Below are positions 42,611 to 53,552 of a stretch of 64,000 bases of DNA, piece by piece (positions within the stretch are counted from its first letter, which is position 1; the number at the start of each line of letters is the position of its first letter). Origin of the DNA: DB1 sp049323655. Its GTDB lineage: Bacteria; Desulfobacterota; Desulfobulbia; Desulfobulbales; SURF-16. Below the pieces are notes generated by a model. The model worked only from the letters and a program-made list of their open reading frames with translations. It had not been told where the DNA came from and did no database searches. The stretch covers positions 62,001-126,000 of the forward strand of contig JBMONO010000034.1 of NCBI GenBank assembly GCA_049323655.1, read 5' to 3'. The translations under genes were made by a program, and so were the position numbers.

Positions 42611-42733
42611 GATGCTCCCCGCGCCGCAAACGGCGCAAAAAGATGAAAAAGGTATTGACCACGTTCCTCGGAAACTGTTTGAATGGGCGACAAAACGCAA
42701 GCACCCATATAAACTTTTTTTTCCCGGGCTTCA

Positions 42734-43777
42734 ATGGCGGAAACAGCACGACACAACATTGCGGTCGCCATGAGCGGCGGGGTGGACAGCACGGTCTGCG
42801 CGGCCCTGTTGCGTCACCAGTATGCGGTGCATGGATTTTTCATGGATATCGGTCTGCCGGACCGGGAGGCGCAGCTCACCCGGGTGCGGGCTATTGCCGC
42901 CCAGCTCGCCGTCCCCCTGGAAGTCATCGACCTCCGCCAGGCCTTCCACGAAGAGGTCATCGGGTATTTTCGCCGGAGCTACCTGGCCGGCCGTACCCCC
43001 AATCCCTGCGTAGTCTGCAATCCCCGTATTAAATTCGGCCGACTGCTTGATGAGGTGCGGCGGCGCGGCATGGAAAAGATGGCCACCGGTCATTATGTCC
43101 GACTTCGGCGGGACAGCGCCGGGGTACATCTGCTCACCGGCATCGACCCGAAAAAGGATCAGTCCTATTTTCTCTGCGGCGTGAGCGAGCCGCAACTTGC
43201 CCATCTTCTTTTTCCGCTCGGCGACCTGACCAAGAAAAAGGTCTGCCGCCTGGCGATCGATCTCGGTTTTCGGCAGTTTGCCGAGGGCGGCGCCGAGAGT
43301 CAGGACGCCTGCTTTCTCCAGGGGCGAGGGGTGGGTGATTTTCTGAAAGATGAGACAGAGGGGCAAAAAGGTGATATTGTCAGCACGACCGGCGAGCGGC
43401 TCGGTCGGCATGCCGGCCTTTTTCACTATACCGTGGGGCAGCGCCGGGGACTGGGCATCTGCGACGCCACCCCCTCTTATGTTATCGGCCTTGACCCGAC
43501 GACCCGGCATGTCATTGTCGGCAAGGAGGTGGACCTCTGGCGGCGGGAGTTGCGCGTCACCGACATGAATTGGATTGCCGGGGCCCCGGCGGCTCTGCCG
43601 CTGGCATGTCGGGTCAGGATTCGATCCCGGCATGCGGCGGCGGAGGCGGAATTGGTCCGGGATGGCGACGGCTGGCGAATTCTCTTCCAGGCGCCGCAGC
43701 GGGCCGTGACGCCGGGCCAGTTTGCCGTTGTCTACCGTGGCGACGAGGTGCTGGGCGGCGGGGAGATTGCAGGATAA
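42734..43777 (+). CDS. mnmA: tRNA-specific 2-thiouridylase
   Basis: ATP-dependent enzyme adding sulfur to U34 of Lys, Glu and Gln tRNAs. The 347-residue protein has the PP-loop AVAMSGGVDSTVCAALL, the first catalytic Cys in TPNPCVVCNPRIKFG, ATGHYVRL, KKDQSYFL, and the second catalytic Cys in ESQDACFL. HAGLFHYTVGQRRGLGI begins the central domain and a beta-barrel closes the protein. It lies 3 bp before mtaB, and the series mnmA-mtaB-cinA is tightly packed. Confidence 0.95.
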   Translation: MAETARHNIAVAMSGGVDSTVCAALLRHQYAVHGFFMDIGLPDREAQLTRVRAIAAQLAVPLEVIDLRQAFHEEVIGYFRRSYLAGRTPNPCVVCNPRIKFGRLLDEVRRRGMEKMATGHYVRLRRDSAGVHLLTGIDPKKDQSYFLCGVSEPQLAHLLFPLGDLTKKKVCRLAIDLGFRQFAEGGAESQDACFLQGRGVGDFLKDETEGQKGDIVSTTGERLGRHAGLFHYTVGQRRGLGICDATPSYVIGLDPTTRHVIVGKEVDLWRRELRVTDMNWIAGAPAALPLACRVRIRSRHAAAEAELVRDGDGWRILFQAPQRAVTPGQFAVVYRGDEVLGGGEIAG

Positions 43778-43780
43778 GCG

Positions 43781-45097
43781 ATGAGTGAGCAGAAAAAAAC
43801 GAAAGTGGCGGTCACCACTCTGGGCTGTAAGGTGAACCAGTTTGAATCGGCAGCCTTTCTTTCCGAGCTGGAGATGCGGGGGGTTGAGGTGGTCCCCTTT
43901 GCCCGGATCGCCGACATTTATATCATCAATACCTGCACCGTCACCGCCAGGGCGGCGGCCCAGTCCCGCCAGATGATCCGCCGGGCCCTGAAGACCAATG
44001 GCCAGGCGCGAGTCGTGGTGACCGGCTGCTATTCGCAGGTTGCCGCCACCGAGGTCATGGAACTGGCTGACTGGGCGGTCTGCATCGTCGGGAACGGTCA
44101 CAAGCACCGTCTGGTCGATATCGCCCTGTCGGACAAGCAGTGTGATCTCGAGATGCATCTGGGCGACATTGCCAGTCGCCGGACCATCTGTCCATTGACG
44201 CCAACCCGTTTTCCCGGACGCACCCGGGCCTATCTCAAGCTGCAGGACGGCTGCAACAATTTCTGCTCTTACTGCATCGTCCCCTATGCCCGGGGTCGCA
44301 GCCGCAGTCTCGATCCGGCCGCGGCCCTTGGCCAGATCGCCCTCTTTGTCGCCGCCGGTCACCGGGAAATCGTGTTGACCGGCATCCATGTCGGCATGTA
44401 CGGTCTCGACCTTTCGCCCCGGACTGAATTAACCGATTTTATCGGTTTGGCAACGAGCTGTTTCCCTGACGTTCGTTTTCGTCTCAGTTCCCTTGAGCCC
44501 AATGAAATAGGCGATGATCTGCTTGACCTGATGGCGGCACGGGAAAACTTCATGCCGCATCTGCACATTCCTTTGCAGAGCGGCGATGACGCCATCCTGC
44601 GGGCCATGAACCGTCGTTACAGCGCCGCCGATTTCGCCTCCCTGGTGGAGCGCATCCGCGTCCGCATTCCCGCCGCCGCCATCGGCGTCGATGTCCTGGT
44701 CGGCTTTCCGGGAGAAACGGAAGCGGCCTTTGCCGCCACCGCTGCCCTGCTGGCCAAGCTGCCGGTTACCTATCTCCATGTCTTTCCCTATTCCCGTCGC
44801 CCCGGCACCATGGCCGCCGGCATGGATAAGCAGATCCCCGGTCCTGAAAAGGAGCGACGGGTGGCGGCGCTACGGCGGCTCGATCAGGAAAAACGCGCGA
44901 TATTCTATCGCCGCCACCTCGGCGAGACCCACCTGGTACTGGCGGAGAATCGGAAGAACCGCTTTCGGTTGATGCGAGGCTTTAGCGAAAATTATATACC
45001 CGTCCTCTTTCCCGCTTTGGAGAAGGAAAATAATACCCTGATCGAAGTGCGTCTGGAACGGCTGGAAGAGGGAATCGTTTTTGGACACCGCCTATGA
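43781..45097 (+). CDS. mtaB: tRNA t6A37 methylthiotransferase
   Basis: Radical SAM methylthiotransferase forming ms2t6A37. The 438-residue protein has the UPF0004 domain with cluster cysteines in TTLGCKVNQFES, NTCTVTARAAAQ and VTGCYSQ, the radical SAM triad CNNFCSYCIVPYARGRSRS, and a C-terminal TRAM-like stretch. GCKVNQ and the lengths match MtaB rather than MiaB or RimO. The Sua5/YciO protein in this window would act earlier in the same pathway. The stop overlaps cinA by ATGA. Confidence 0.93.
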   Translation: MSEQKKTKVAVTTLGCKVNQFESAAFLSELEMRGVEVVPFARIADIYIINTCTVTARAAAQSRQMIRRALKTNGQARVVVTGCYSQVAATEVMELADWAVCIVGNGHKHRLVDIALSDKQCDLEMHLGDIASRRTICPLTPTRFPGRTRAYLKLQDGCNNFCSYCIVPYARGRSRSLDPAAALGQIALFVAAGHREIVLTGIHVGMYGLDLSPRTELTDFIGLATSCFPDVRFRLSSLEPNEIGDDLLDLMAARENFMPHLHIPLQSGDDAILRAMNRRYSAADFASLVERIRVRIPAAAIGVDVLVGFPGETEAAFAATAALLAKLPVTYLHVFPYSRRPGTMAAGMDKQIPGPEKERRVAALRRLDQEKRAIFYRRHLGETHLVLAENRKNRFRLMRGFSENYIPVLFPALEKENNTLIEVRLERLEEGIVFGHRL

Positions 45098-46347
45098 TTG
45101 GAGAGATTATCGCCATTGGCAATGAACTGACCTCCGGCCGGATCCTGAATTCGACCAGCCATTTTGCCGCCAGCCATCTCTACGGCGCCGGCCATGAAAT
45201 TACCGCCATGGCCACCATCGGCGATGAACCGCGGATGATCGGCAAGGCTCTGCGGGAGAGCATCGAACGGGCCGATTTTGTCGTGGTCACCGGCGGGCTC
45301 GGCCCCACCAATGACGACATGACGAACCAGGCAGTGGCCGAGGCCCTGGACCGACCCACCATCCTCTATCCGGAAATCTTCGAAAAAATCAAACAATCGG
45401 AATCGTTCAAGGAGATGCCTTCCCTGGAAAAGCTGGCCTGGCTTCCATCGGGGGCAGAAATTTTAAAGCCAGGCGATCGGATCGCCGGCTACATGCTCAT
45501 CTACCAAGACAAGCCGATTTTCTTCTTGCCCGGCGTACCTCACCAGATGCGGGAATTGATGCTCGACCGGGTCATTCCCCGGTTGGCTGCCTGGGGTGGG
45601 GCGAACAGCGCCCTGGTGAAACAGAAGGTCTTCAAGGTCTTTGGTCTGCCTGAGCCGTTGGTGCAGGAAAAATTGGCTGCCTTTGAGAAAAAAAATCAGC
45701 AGCTTCGCATCGGCTATTACCCTAACGCGGCCGAGGTGCATGTCAGCCTGACGGTGCGGGGGGCAACGCCCGAGGAAACCGCTGACCACTTTTCCCACGG
45801 CGAGGCGACCATCCGCGCGATCCTGGGTTGCTGTATCTATGATGATGCCAACCGTTCCCTGGAGGCCATTGTCGGCCAGCTCCTGCGGGAGCGGAGCATG
45901 ACCCTGGCCCTGGCCGAGTCCTGCTCAGGCGGCCTGATGGCCCATCATATCACCCAGATCGCCGGCAGCTCGGGCTACTTTCGGGGCGGGGTTGTCGCCT
46001 ATGCCAATGCGGTGAAGGAGGCGGTGCTCGGCGTCAGCCGGCCGACCCTGAACAGATGCGGGGCGGTCAGCCGCGAGACGGCGACGGAAATGGCGATCGG
46101 CGTCAGGAAAATTTGCGGCGCCGATATCGCCCTTGCCATTACCGGCATCGCCGGACCCGGCGGGGGCACTCCGCAGAAGCCGGTGGGCAGCGTCTGTTTC
46201 GCCGTTGCCAATCAGCACGGCGCCGTTTCCCTGAGCTACCGTTTTTCCGGCAACCGCGCCATGGTGCAGACCAAGGCGGCCATGACCGGGCTCGATCTTT
46301 TGCGCCGTTCTCTTCAGGGGCTTGACTTTCTTGACAACGGCTGGTAG
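45094..46347 (+). CDS. cinA: CinA family protein (nicotinamide-nucleotide amidase / ADP-ribose pyrophosphatase)
   Basis: Two-domain protein of 417 residues: an N-terminal molybdopterin-binding-like COG1058 domain (GEIIAIGNELTSGRILN, VVTGGLGPTNDDMT, FLPGVPHQM) and a C-terminal amidase domain from about 255 (LALAESCSGGLMAHHITQIAGSSGYFRGGVVAYANAVK; AITGIAGPGGGT), with the catalytic Ser in ESCSGG. Works in pyridine nucleotide recycling. It precedes recA by 83 bp, the common cinA-recA order. Confidence 0.93.
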   Translation: MIGEIIAIGNELTSGRILNSTSHFAASHLYGAGHEITAMATIGDEPRMIGKALRESIERADFVVVTGGLGPTNDDMTNQAVAEALDRPTILYPEIFEKIKQSESFKEMPSLEKLAWLPSGAEILKPGDRIAGYMLIYQDKPIFFLPGVPHQMRELMLDRVIPRLAAWGGANSALVKQKVFKVFGLPEPLVQEKLAAFEKKNQQLRIGYYPNAAEVHVSLTVRGATPEETADHFSHGEATIRAILGCCIYDDANRSLEAIVGQLLRERSMTLALAESCSGGLMAHHITQIAGSSGYFRGGVVAYANAVKEAVLGVSRPTLNRCGAVSRETATEMAIGVRKICGADIALAITGIAGPGGGTPQKPVGSVCFAVANQHGAVSLSYRFSGNRAMVQTKAAMTGLDLLRRSLQGLDFLDNGW

Positions 46348-46430
46348 TGATGACTGTTTTTCCGACGTCCGCGCCGGTTCCGGCAGGTGTCGTTTTTCTT
46401 TCACAAACCGCAGCACAAGGAGCTTCCGCT

Positions 46431-47465
<1,035 letters not shown>

Positions 47466-47470
47466 GACGG

Positions 47471-47504
47471 CCGGCGGCCGCCACAAGCCGCCGGGCATTT
47501 TTTT
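47471..47504 (+). terminator. Intrinsic terminator after recA
   Basis: Arms CCGGCGGC (47471-47478) and GCCGCCGG (47487-47494), loop of eight, then GCA and seven T. It ends the recA transcript, so alaS, 24 bp further, would need readthrough or its own promoter. Confidence 0.8.
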
Positions 47505-47527
47505 CCACCTTTGCCTAACAGACAACC

Positions 47528-50173
47528 ATGACCGGAAACGATATTCGCAGAAAATTTCTTGCCTATTTTGCCGACCACGGACACGCCATTGTTGAAAGCT
47601 CGGCCTTGGTGCCCCATGATGATCCGACCCTGCTCTTTACCAACGCCGGCATGGTCCAGTTCAAACGGGTGTTCACCGGCGAGGAGAAACGGGAGTATAC
47701 CCGCGCCGCCACCTGCCAGCGCTGCGTCCGCGCCGGCGGCAAACACAACGACCTCGATAATGTCGGTTACACCGCCCGTCATCACACCTTTTTCGAAATG
47801 CTCGGCAACTTCTCTTTCGGCGATTATTTCAAGGAGGAGGCGATCCGTTACGGCTGGGACTTTCTGACCCGGGAGCTCGGTCTGCCGCCCGAAAAACTCT
47901 GGGTCTCGGTTTTCGAAGACGATGACGAGGCCTATGGCCTGTGGGAGAAGATCGACGATCTGCCCGGGGGCCGCATCATCCGACTTGGCGCCAAGGACAA
48001 TTTCTGGGCCATGGGGGACACCGGCCCCTGCGGCCCCTGTTCGGAGATTCATTACGATCAGGGCGCCGAGGTGGGCTGCGGTCGGCCCGACTGTGCGGTA
48101 GGTTGCGACTGCGATCGATTTCTTGAGGTGTGGAATCTCGTCTTCATGCAGTATGAACGCAGTGCGGACGGCAGCATGACCCCTCTGCCCAAGCCGAGCA
48201 TCGACACTGGCATGGGGCTGGAGCGGATCGCCGCGGTCACCCAAGGGGTGCACAGCAACTATGACTCCGATCTCTTTGCCGCCATCATCAAAGCCATTGC
48301 CGGCCTGGCCGGCACCACCTACGGGGCGAGCGACCGTTCTGATACCGCCCTCCGGGTCATCGCCGACCACAGCCGCACCACCGCCTTTCTGGTAGCGGAC
48401 GGGGTGCTGCCTTCAAACGAAGGGCGCGGCTATGTTCTGCGCCGCATCATGCGGCGGGCCATCCGTTTCGGTCGTACCCTCGGCCTGACCCGTCCCTTTT
48501 TGAGCGTCATCACCCGCAAGGTGGTCGAGGAGATGGTTCATTCCTATCCCCATCTCGCTGAGGCCGTCGAACTCCTCGACCAGGTGGTCAGCAACGAGGA
48601 GGAGCGGTTTTTGGAAACCCTGGACAACGGGCTTGCCATGCTGGCCAGGGAGATGGAAGCCTTGCGGGAGGCGGGTAACAAAACCGTTGCCGGCGACTTT
48701 ATCTTCAAGCTTTACGATACCTATGGTTTTCCGGTGGATATCGTTCGCGACGTTGCAATCGAAGAAGGGTATGACATCGACGAGGCCGGGTACAACCGGG
48801 CCATGGAAAGCCAGCGCCAGCAGTCGCGCCGATCATGGAAGGGTGGCTCTCTTGCTGAGATCGGCTCTGGCATCAGGGCACTGATCAACGCCGGGGTTCG
48901 TACTGATTTCGTCGGTTATGACCGCTGGCGTCACCAGTCGCGGCTGATCGCTGTCATGAATGAGGCGGGTGAGACACTGGAACGGGCCGGGCAGGGCGAT
49001 GCGGTGCTGCTCGTCTGTCCGGAAACTCCGTTTTACGCTGAGTCCGGCGGTCAGACCGGTGATCAGGGCACCATCACCACCCCAGGCGGGGTGGCGGACA
49101 TCAATGATACCGTCAAGGCCGGCGAGGGAATCATTCTTCACAAGGGCGTGGTCCGTTCCGGTGTCCTGCAGGGCAACGAGGCAGCCGATCTGGCCGTCAC
49201 CGGCGGCCGGCGCCAGGCGATTGCCTGCAATCACACGGCAACCCATCTCCTCCACGCCGCTCTCAAGCAGGTGCTCGGCGACCATGTCAAACAGGCCGGC
49301 TCCCTGGTGGAAGAAGAGCGGCTCCGTTTCGACTTCACCCATTTTTCACCCATCAGTCCCGCGGAACTGAAAAAGATTGAATCCATCGTCAACAGGGCGA
49401 TCCGGGCAAACAGTCACCTCGCCATCGAGCACCTGAGTCGGGAGGACGCCCTGCAATCCGGCGCCACCGCCCTTTTCGGCGAAAAATACGGCGAGACGGT
49501 GCGGGTGGTCGCCATCGAAACCTTCAGTAGAGAGTTGTGCGGCGGTACGCACGTCGGCGCCACCGGCGAGATCGGCCTCATGAAAATCGTCGTGGAGAGC
49601 GGCATTGCCGCCGGAGTTCGCCGCATCGAGGCGGTGACCGCCGATCGCGCCCTGGCCGTTGTTCAGGATGATGCCGACAAACTTGCCGCCATCGCCGGGC
49701 TGCTTCGCTGTCCGGCTGATGAGGCACCCGCGCGCATCGAGAAACTGGCGGGCCGCATCCGGGAGCTGGAAAAAGAGGTGAGTCAGCTCAACGCTGCTTT
49801 ATCGCTCGCCAACCTTGATTCTCTTCTGGCTGGTGCGTCCACAGTCAATGGCGTCAAGGTGGTAGCGGCCCGCATTCCCCTCGATTCCCCCAAGACCATG
49901 CGCGAGGTGGGTGACCGGGTACGGGACGGGCTCGGCAGTGGGGTTGCGGTACTTGGCGGGGTGCTGAACGACAAGGTGTCGCTGCTGGCCATTGTCACCA
50001 GGGATCTGACATCCAGGGTCCAGGCCGGCACGATTATCAGGGAGGTTGCCGCCATGGTGGGCGGCGGCGGCGGCGGCCGACCGGACATGGCTCAGGCGGG
50101 CGGCACCATGCCGGATAAGTTGCCGGCGGCCCTGCAGGCGGTTCCCGGCATTGTCCAATCATTGCTCGGCTAA
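47528..50173 (+). CDS. alaS: Alanyl-tRNA synthetase
   Basis: Class II synthetase of 881 residues. The aminoacylation domain has SSALVPHDDPTLLFTNAGM, RCVRAGGKHNDLDNVG, HHTFFEMLGNFSFGDYFK and GMGLERIA; the editing domain has the zinc motif HTATHLLHAAL and CGGTHV; a coiled coil (LAGRIRELEKEVSQLNAAL) leads to the C-Ala/DHH-like domain with the GGGGGGRPDMAQAGG glycine stretch. Full length for the family. Confidence 0.97.
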   Translation: MTGNDIRRKFLAYFADHGHAIVESSALVPHDDPTLLFTNAGMVQFKRVFTGEEKREYTRAATCQRCVRAGGKHNDLDNVGYTARHHTFFEMLGNFSFGDYFKEEAIRYGWDFLTRELGLPPEKLWVSVFEDDDEAYGLWEKIDDLPGGRIIRLGAKDNFWAMGDTGPCGPCSEIHYDQGAEVGCGRPDCAVGCDCDRFLEVWNLVFMQYERSADGSMTPLPKPSIDTGMGLERIAAVTQGVHSNYDSDLFAAIIKAIAGLAGTTYGASDRSDTALRVIADHSRTTAFLVADGVLPSNEGRGYVLRRIMRRAIRFGRTLGLTRPFLSVITRKVVEEMVHSYPHLAEAVELLDQVVSNEEERFLETLDNGLAMLAREMEALREAGNKTVAGDFIFKLYDTYGFPVDIVRDVAIEEGYDIDEAGYNRAMESQRQQSRRSWKGGSLAEIGSGIRALINAGVRTDFVGYDRWRHQSRLIAVMNEAGETLERAGQGDAVLLVCPETPFYAESGGQTGDQGTITTPGGVADINDTVKAGEGIILHKGVVRSGVLQGNEAADLAVTGGRRQAIACNHTATHLLHAALKQVLGDHVKQAGSLVEEERLRFDFTHFSPISPAELKKIESIVNRAIRANSHLAIEHLSREDALQSGATALFGEKYGETVRVVAIETFSRELCGGTHVGATGEIGLMKIVVESGIAAGVRRIEAVTADRALAVVQDDADKLAAIAGLLRCPADEAPARIEKLAGRIRELEKEVSQLNAALSLANLDSLLAGASTVNGVKVVAARIPLDSPKTMREVGDRVRDGLGSGVAVLGGVLNDKVSLLAIVTRDLTSRVQAGTIIREVAAMVGGGGGGRPDMAQAGGTMPDKLPAALQAVPGIVQSLLG

Positions 50174-50303
50174 AAATCTCCATTCAGAATTTTTCCCACG
50201 ATGTACAGTCACTTTGTGATACACAAAAAAAAATCATTGCGTTCTACAGGTAACTGTACAGAATTTTAGACGAAATATTCCCGGAAAGTGGACCTAAAAA
50301 GAG

Positions 50304-50332
50304 TTGACAGCCCAAAAAGAATGTAGTAGACA
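50304..50332 (+). promoter_or_regulatory. Possible promoter of the ATP synthase operon
   Basis: A perfect TTGACA (50304-50309), 17 bases, then TAGACA (50327-50332), a mediocre -10. It lies about 75 bp before the b' gene. An 8-bp inverted repeat TGTACAGT / ACTGTACA lies upstream at 50202 and 50253. Confidence 0.45.
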
Positions 50333-50406
50333 GTCGAGTGTTTTACTGAAGGACTATTCATTTTTTTCAAAATTTCATTTTATACGACACTTAAGGGGGG
50401 CGCGCA

Positions 50407-50832
50407 ATGATCACAGTAGATATCACCATGCCGATCCACATCCTGAACATTCTCGTTCTGATTGTGGTGCTGAACGCGGTACTTTACCGTCCTGTCAGGA
50501 AAATCCTTGCTGAGCGAAAGGTCAGAATTGCCTCCTTGGGTAGTGACATTGAAAATTTTCATAAGAACGCGGCGTTACGCTCAGAACAGTTCAATCAGAA
50601 GCTGACCGAGGCCCGGCGCAGGGCCAAACAGGAGTTCGACACGGCCCGGGCCGAAGCCCAGGCTGCCGGCGCCGAAACCCTGAAAAAGATCCGGGAAGAA
50701 TCCGACAAGGCCAAGGCCGACCAGCTGCGCAAGGTAGCTGCCGACGTCCAGGCCGCCGAGGGAACATTGAAGGGACAGATTGAAGGATTTGCGACAGATA
50801 TGGCGGTTAAGATACTCGGGAGGGCACTGTAA
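50407..50832 (+). CDS. atpX: ATP synthase F0 subunit b'
   Basis: Peripheral-stalk subunit of 141 residues: one N-terminal transmembrane helix (IHILNILVLIVVLNAVLYRPV) and a long charged coiled coil with many K, E, R and A up to the end. A second b-type gene follows immediately, so this is the b' of a heterodimeric stalk, as in photosynthetic bacteria and many Desulfobacterota. GGGGGG precedes the ATG. First gene of the operon. Confidence 0.88.
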   Translation: MITVDITMPIHILNILVLIVVLNAVLYRPVRKILAERKVRIASLGSDIENFHKNAALRSEQFNQKLTEARRRAKQEFDTARAEAQAAGAETLKKIREESDKAKADQLRKVAADVQAAEGTLKGQIEGFATDMAVKILGRAL

Positions 50833-50833
50833 G

Positions 50834-51463
50834 ATGAAAAGGAACAAGAAGTGGTCAAAGATTGCCTTAGCGGCTTTGGCGCTTGCAGCGGTTGTCGGCG
50901 CGGCGGGGATACTGTATGCCTCGGGCGGCGACCCGCATGCTGCCGCGGCGGCAGGTGGCGGACACGGCGGCAGTCTGTCACCGGAAAAACTCAAAGATCT
51001 GATGTGGCGGGTTATGAACTTTGCCGCCCTGATGGTCATCCTCATCAAATTTCTGAAAAAGCCGCTGGTGGATGCCCTGAAAGGGCGACAGCAGACCATT
51101 GCCGCCGAGTTCGAGGATCTGGAGACCCGCCGGGCCGAGGCGGAGCGGCAATACAAGGAATACGAGGCCAAGCTTGCCGGGATCGACGCCGAGCTGAAGG
51201 AGATGGTGGATAAGGCCATCGCCGCCGGCCAGGCAGAAAAGACACGCATCATCGAAGAAGCCAACAAGGCGGCGGAAAACATCAAACGCCAGGCGGAAAT
51301 GGCGGTGCAGACGGAAATCACCGAAGCACGACGCCGTATCAAAGTCGAGATCGCCGAACAGGCGACGGCCATGGCGGAAGAGATTATCAAGAAAAATCTC
51401 CGTGATGCTGACCAGGATAAACTGGTGGAAGAATACCTGACCAAGGTGGGAGGCTTGAAATAA
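50834..51463 (+). CDS. atpF: ATP synthase F0 subunit b
   Basis: Stalk subunit b of 209 residues. It begins with a basic, hydrophobic signal-like segment (KRNKKWSKIALAALALAAVVGAAGILYAS) and a Gly/Ala/His linker, then the real membrane helix (LMWRVMNFAALMVILIKFL) ending in KKPLVDAL, then the long coiled coil. The extra N-terminal hydrophobic segment is seen in other deltaproteobacterial b subunits. Start ATG lies 1 bp after the b' stop; stop overlaps atpH as TAATG. Confidence 0.88.
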   Translation: MKRNKKWSKIALAALALAAVVGAAGILYASGGDPHAAAAAGGGHGGSLSPEKLKDLMWRVMNFAALMVILIKFLKKPLVDALKGRQQTIAAEFEDLETRRAEAERQYKEYEAKLAGIDAELKEMVDKAIAAGQAEKTRIIEEANKAAENIKRQAEMAVQTEITEARRRIKVEIAEQATAMAEEIIKKNLRDADQDKLVEEYLTKVGGLK

Positions 51464-52008
51464 TGAAAAACGATATTCTGGCCAGGCGTTACGCCAAGGC
51501 GCTGTTTGTCGTGGGCAAGGAAGAAAACGCCCTTGATGCATACGCCGCCACCCTGCAGGAGTTCGCTGCGCTCTATCAGTCCACCCCCCTGGTGCGGGAC
51601 GGGCTGACCAACAAGATGTATCCCCTTGATGTCCGGGCCAAAGTGATGGCGGAAATCGTCGCCTCTGCCGGTGTCAGCGGGATCATGGCCAATTTCCTCA
51701 ACCTGCTCGCCCAGAAGAACCGGGTTGAGGTGTTGCCGGAAATCGCCACGACATTTCAGGCCATGGTGGATGAAGAGCGCAACGTCTGCCAGGGTCTGAT
51801 CATCACCGCGAAGGAATTACAACCGGCGTTGCAGGAAAAAACCAAGGCGACACTGGAAAAGATAACAGGCAAGCAGGTTGTTTTGAAGACCCAGGTCGAT
51901 CCGACCATCATCGGTGGGATGATCGCCAAGGTGGGGGATCTTGTCCTGGACGGCAGTATCAAAACACAGCTTGAGGGTTTAAAAGAGTCCATCAAAGGGA
52001 GCGAATAG
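51463..52008 (+). CDS. atpH: ATP synthase F1 subunit delta
   Basis: OSCP-like connector of 181 residues between the F1 crown and the b stalk. Typical start ARRYAKALFVVG, then an N-terminal helical bundle and the C-terminal motif VVLKTQVDPTIIGGMIAKVGDLVLDGSIKTQLEGLK. TAATG overlap with atpF, and 3 bp before atpA. Confidence 0.93.
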   Translation: MKNDILARRYAKALFVVGKEENALDAYAATLQEFAALYQSTPLVRDGLTNKMYPLDVRAKVMAEIVASAGVSGIMANFLNLLAQKNRVEVLPEIATTFQAMVDEERNVCQGLIITAKELQPALQEKTKATLEKITGKQVVLKTQVDPTIIGGMIAKVGDLVLDGSIKTQLEGLKESIKGSE

Positions 52009-52011
52009 GCA

Positions 52012-53535
52012 ATGCAGATTAAAGCTGAAGAAATCAGTCAGATTATCAAGGGGCAGATCAAGGATTACGAAGCAAAAATTGATCTGAGTGAAACTGGAAC
52101 CGTCATTTCAGTCGGCGATGGTATTGCCAGGGTCCATGGCGTCGAAAACTGCATGGCCATGGAGCTGCTTGAGTTCCCCGGCGGCATTCTCGGGCTCGCC
52201 CTCAACCTGGAGGCCGACAACGTCGGTTGCGCCATCTTCGGTGATGTTAAACACATCAAGGAAGGCGACATCGTCAAACGGACCGGTAGGATCGCCGAGG
52301 TGCCGGTTGGCCCGGAAATGGAAGGCCGCGTCGTGGACGGCGTCGGCAACCCGATTGACGGCCAGGGACCGATCAATGCCAAGCATTTTTCCAAGATGGA
52401 GGTGCTGGCACCGGGCGTTATCGCCAGAAAGAGCGTGCATGAGCCCTGTTACACCGGCAGCAAGGCCGTCGACGCCATGACCCCCGTTGGTCGCGGGCAG
52501 CGCGAGCTCATCATCGGCGACCGTCAGATCGGCAAAACCGCCCTCTGTGTCGATGCCATCATCGCCCAGAAAGAAACCGACATGCATTGCATTTATGTCG
52601 CCATCGGCCAGAAAAAATCCACCGTGGCCCTGGTTGTCGAAGCGCTGCGCAAACACGGCGCCATGGAGTACACCACCGTGGTCGCCGCCTGCGCCTCCGA
52701 CCCCGCGCCGATGCAGTACATCGCCGCCTTTGCCGGTTGCGCCATGGGCGAGTATTACCGGGACAACGGTCAGCACGCCCTCATCATCTATGACGATCTT
52801 TCCAAGCAGGCCGTCTCCTACCGCGAGCTTTCCCTGCTGCTACGGCGTCCGCCGGGACGTGAGGCCTTCCCTGGCGATATCTTCTTCAACCATTCGCGTC
52901 TGCTCGAGCGCGCCTCCAAGGTGAGTGACGCTCTCGGCGCCGGCTCGCTGACCGCACTGCCGATCATTGAAACCCAGGCCGGTGACGTTTCCGCCTTTAT
53001 TCCGACCAACGTAATCTCCATTACCGACGGGCAGGTTTATCTTGAACCGAACCTCTTCTTCTCTGGCGTTCGTCCGGCGATCAACGTCGGTCTTTCCGTA
53101 TCGAGGGTTGGTGGCGCGGCGCAGGTCAAGGCAATGAAACAGGTTGCCGGTACCCTGCGTCTCGATCTGGCTCAGTACCGCGAGCTGGCCGCTTTTGCCG
53201 GTTTCGGTTCCGATCTCGACGCCGCCACCCAGGCCCAGCTGACCCGCGGCGCCCGTCTGGTCGAGATCCTCAAGCAGCCCCAGTACCAGCCGCTGCCCAT
53301 GGAAAAACAAGTGTCCATCATCTTCGCCGGCACCAAGGGCTATCTCGACACCTTGCCCCTCAATGTCCTTGCTGATTATGAAGCGGATCTGTACTCCTAT
53401 ATCGCCGCCAATGCTCCTGATATCTTTGATACCCTCAAGGAGAAGAAGGTCATTGATAAGGATCTTGAGGCGAAAATGCACAGCACCATCAAGGCCTTCA
53501 CCGAGACGTTCAAGGCGTCCAAGGGAATTCAATAA
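52012..53535 (+). CDS. atpA: ATP synthase F1 subunit alpha
   Basis: Non-catalytic nucleotide-binding subunit of 507 residues. P-loop GDRQIGKTALCVDAI (169 onward), where Ile replaces the usual Thr of GDRQTGKT; then IYVAIGQKKSTVA, HALIIYDDLSKQAVSYRELSLLLRRPPGREA, and PTNVISITDGQVYLEPNLFFSGVRPAINVGLSVSRVGGAAQ. Full length for the family. Confidence 0.97.
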   Translation: MQIKAEEISQIIKGQIKDYEAKIDLSETGTVISVGDGIARVHGVENCMAMELLEFPGGILGLALNLEADNVGCAIFGDVKHIKEGDIVKRTGRIAEVPVGPEMEGRVVDGVGNPIDGQGPINAKHFSKMEVLAPGVIARKSVHEPCYTGSKAVDAMTPVGRGQRELIIGDRQIGKTALCVDAIIAQKETDMHCIYVAIGQKKSTVALVVEALRKHGAMEYTTVVAACASDPAPMQYIAAFAGCAMGEYYRDNGQHALIIYDDLSKQAVSYRELSLLLRRPPGREAFPGDIFFNHSRLLERASKVSDALGAGSLTALPIIETQAGDVSAFIPTNVISITDGQVYLEPNLFFSGVRPAINVGLSVSRVGGAAQVKAMKQVAGTLRLDLAQYRELAAFAGFGSDLDAATQAQLTRGARLVEILKQPQYQPLPMEKQVSIIFAGTKGYLDTLPLNVLADYEADLYSYIAANAPDIFDTLKEKKVIDKDLEAKMHSTIKAFTETFKASKGIQ

Positions 53536-53552
53536 ACCAGGAGTAGAACGTC

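Noticed and set aside
42731..44389. Minus-strand open frame (552 codons) opposite mnmA and mtaB
   Set aside because: Spans two well-identified genes in antisense and resembles no family.
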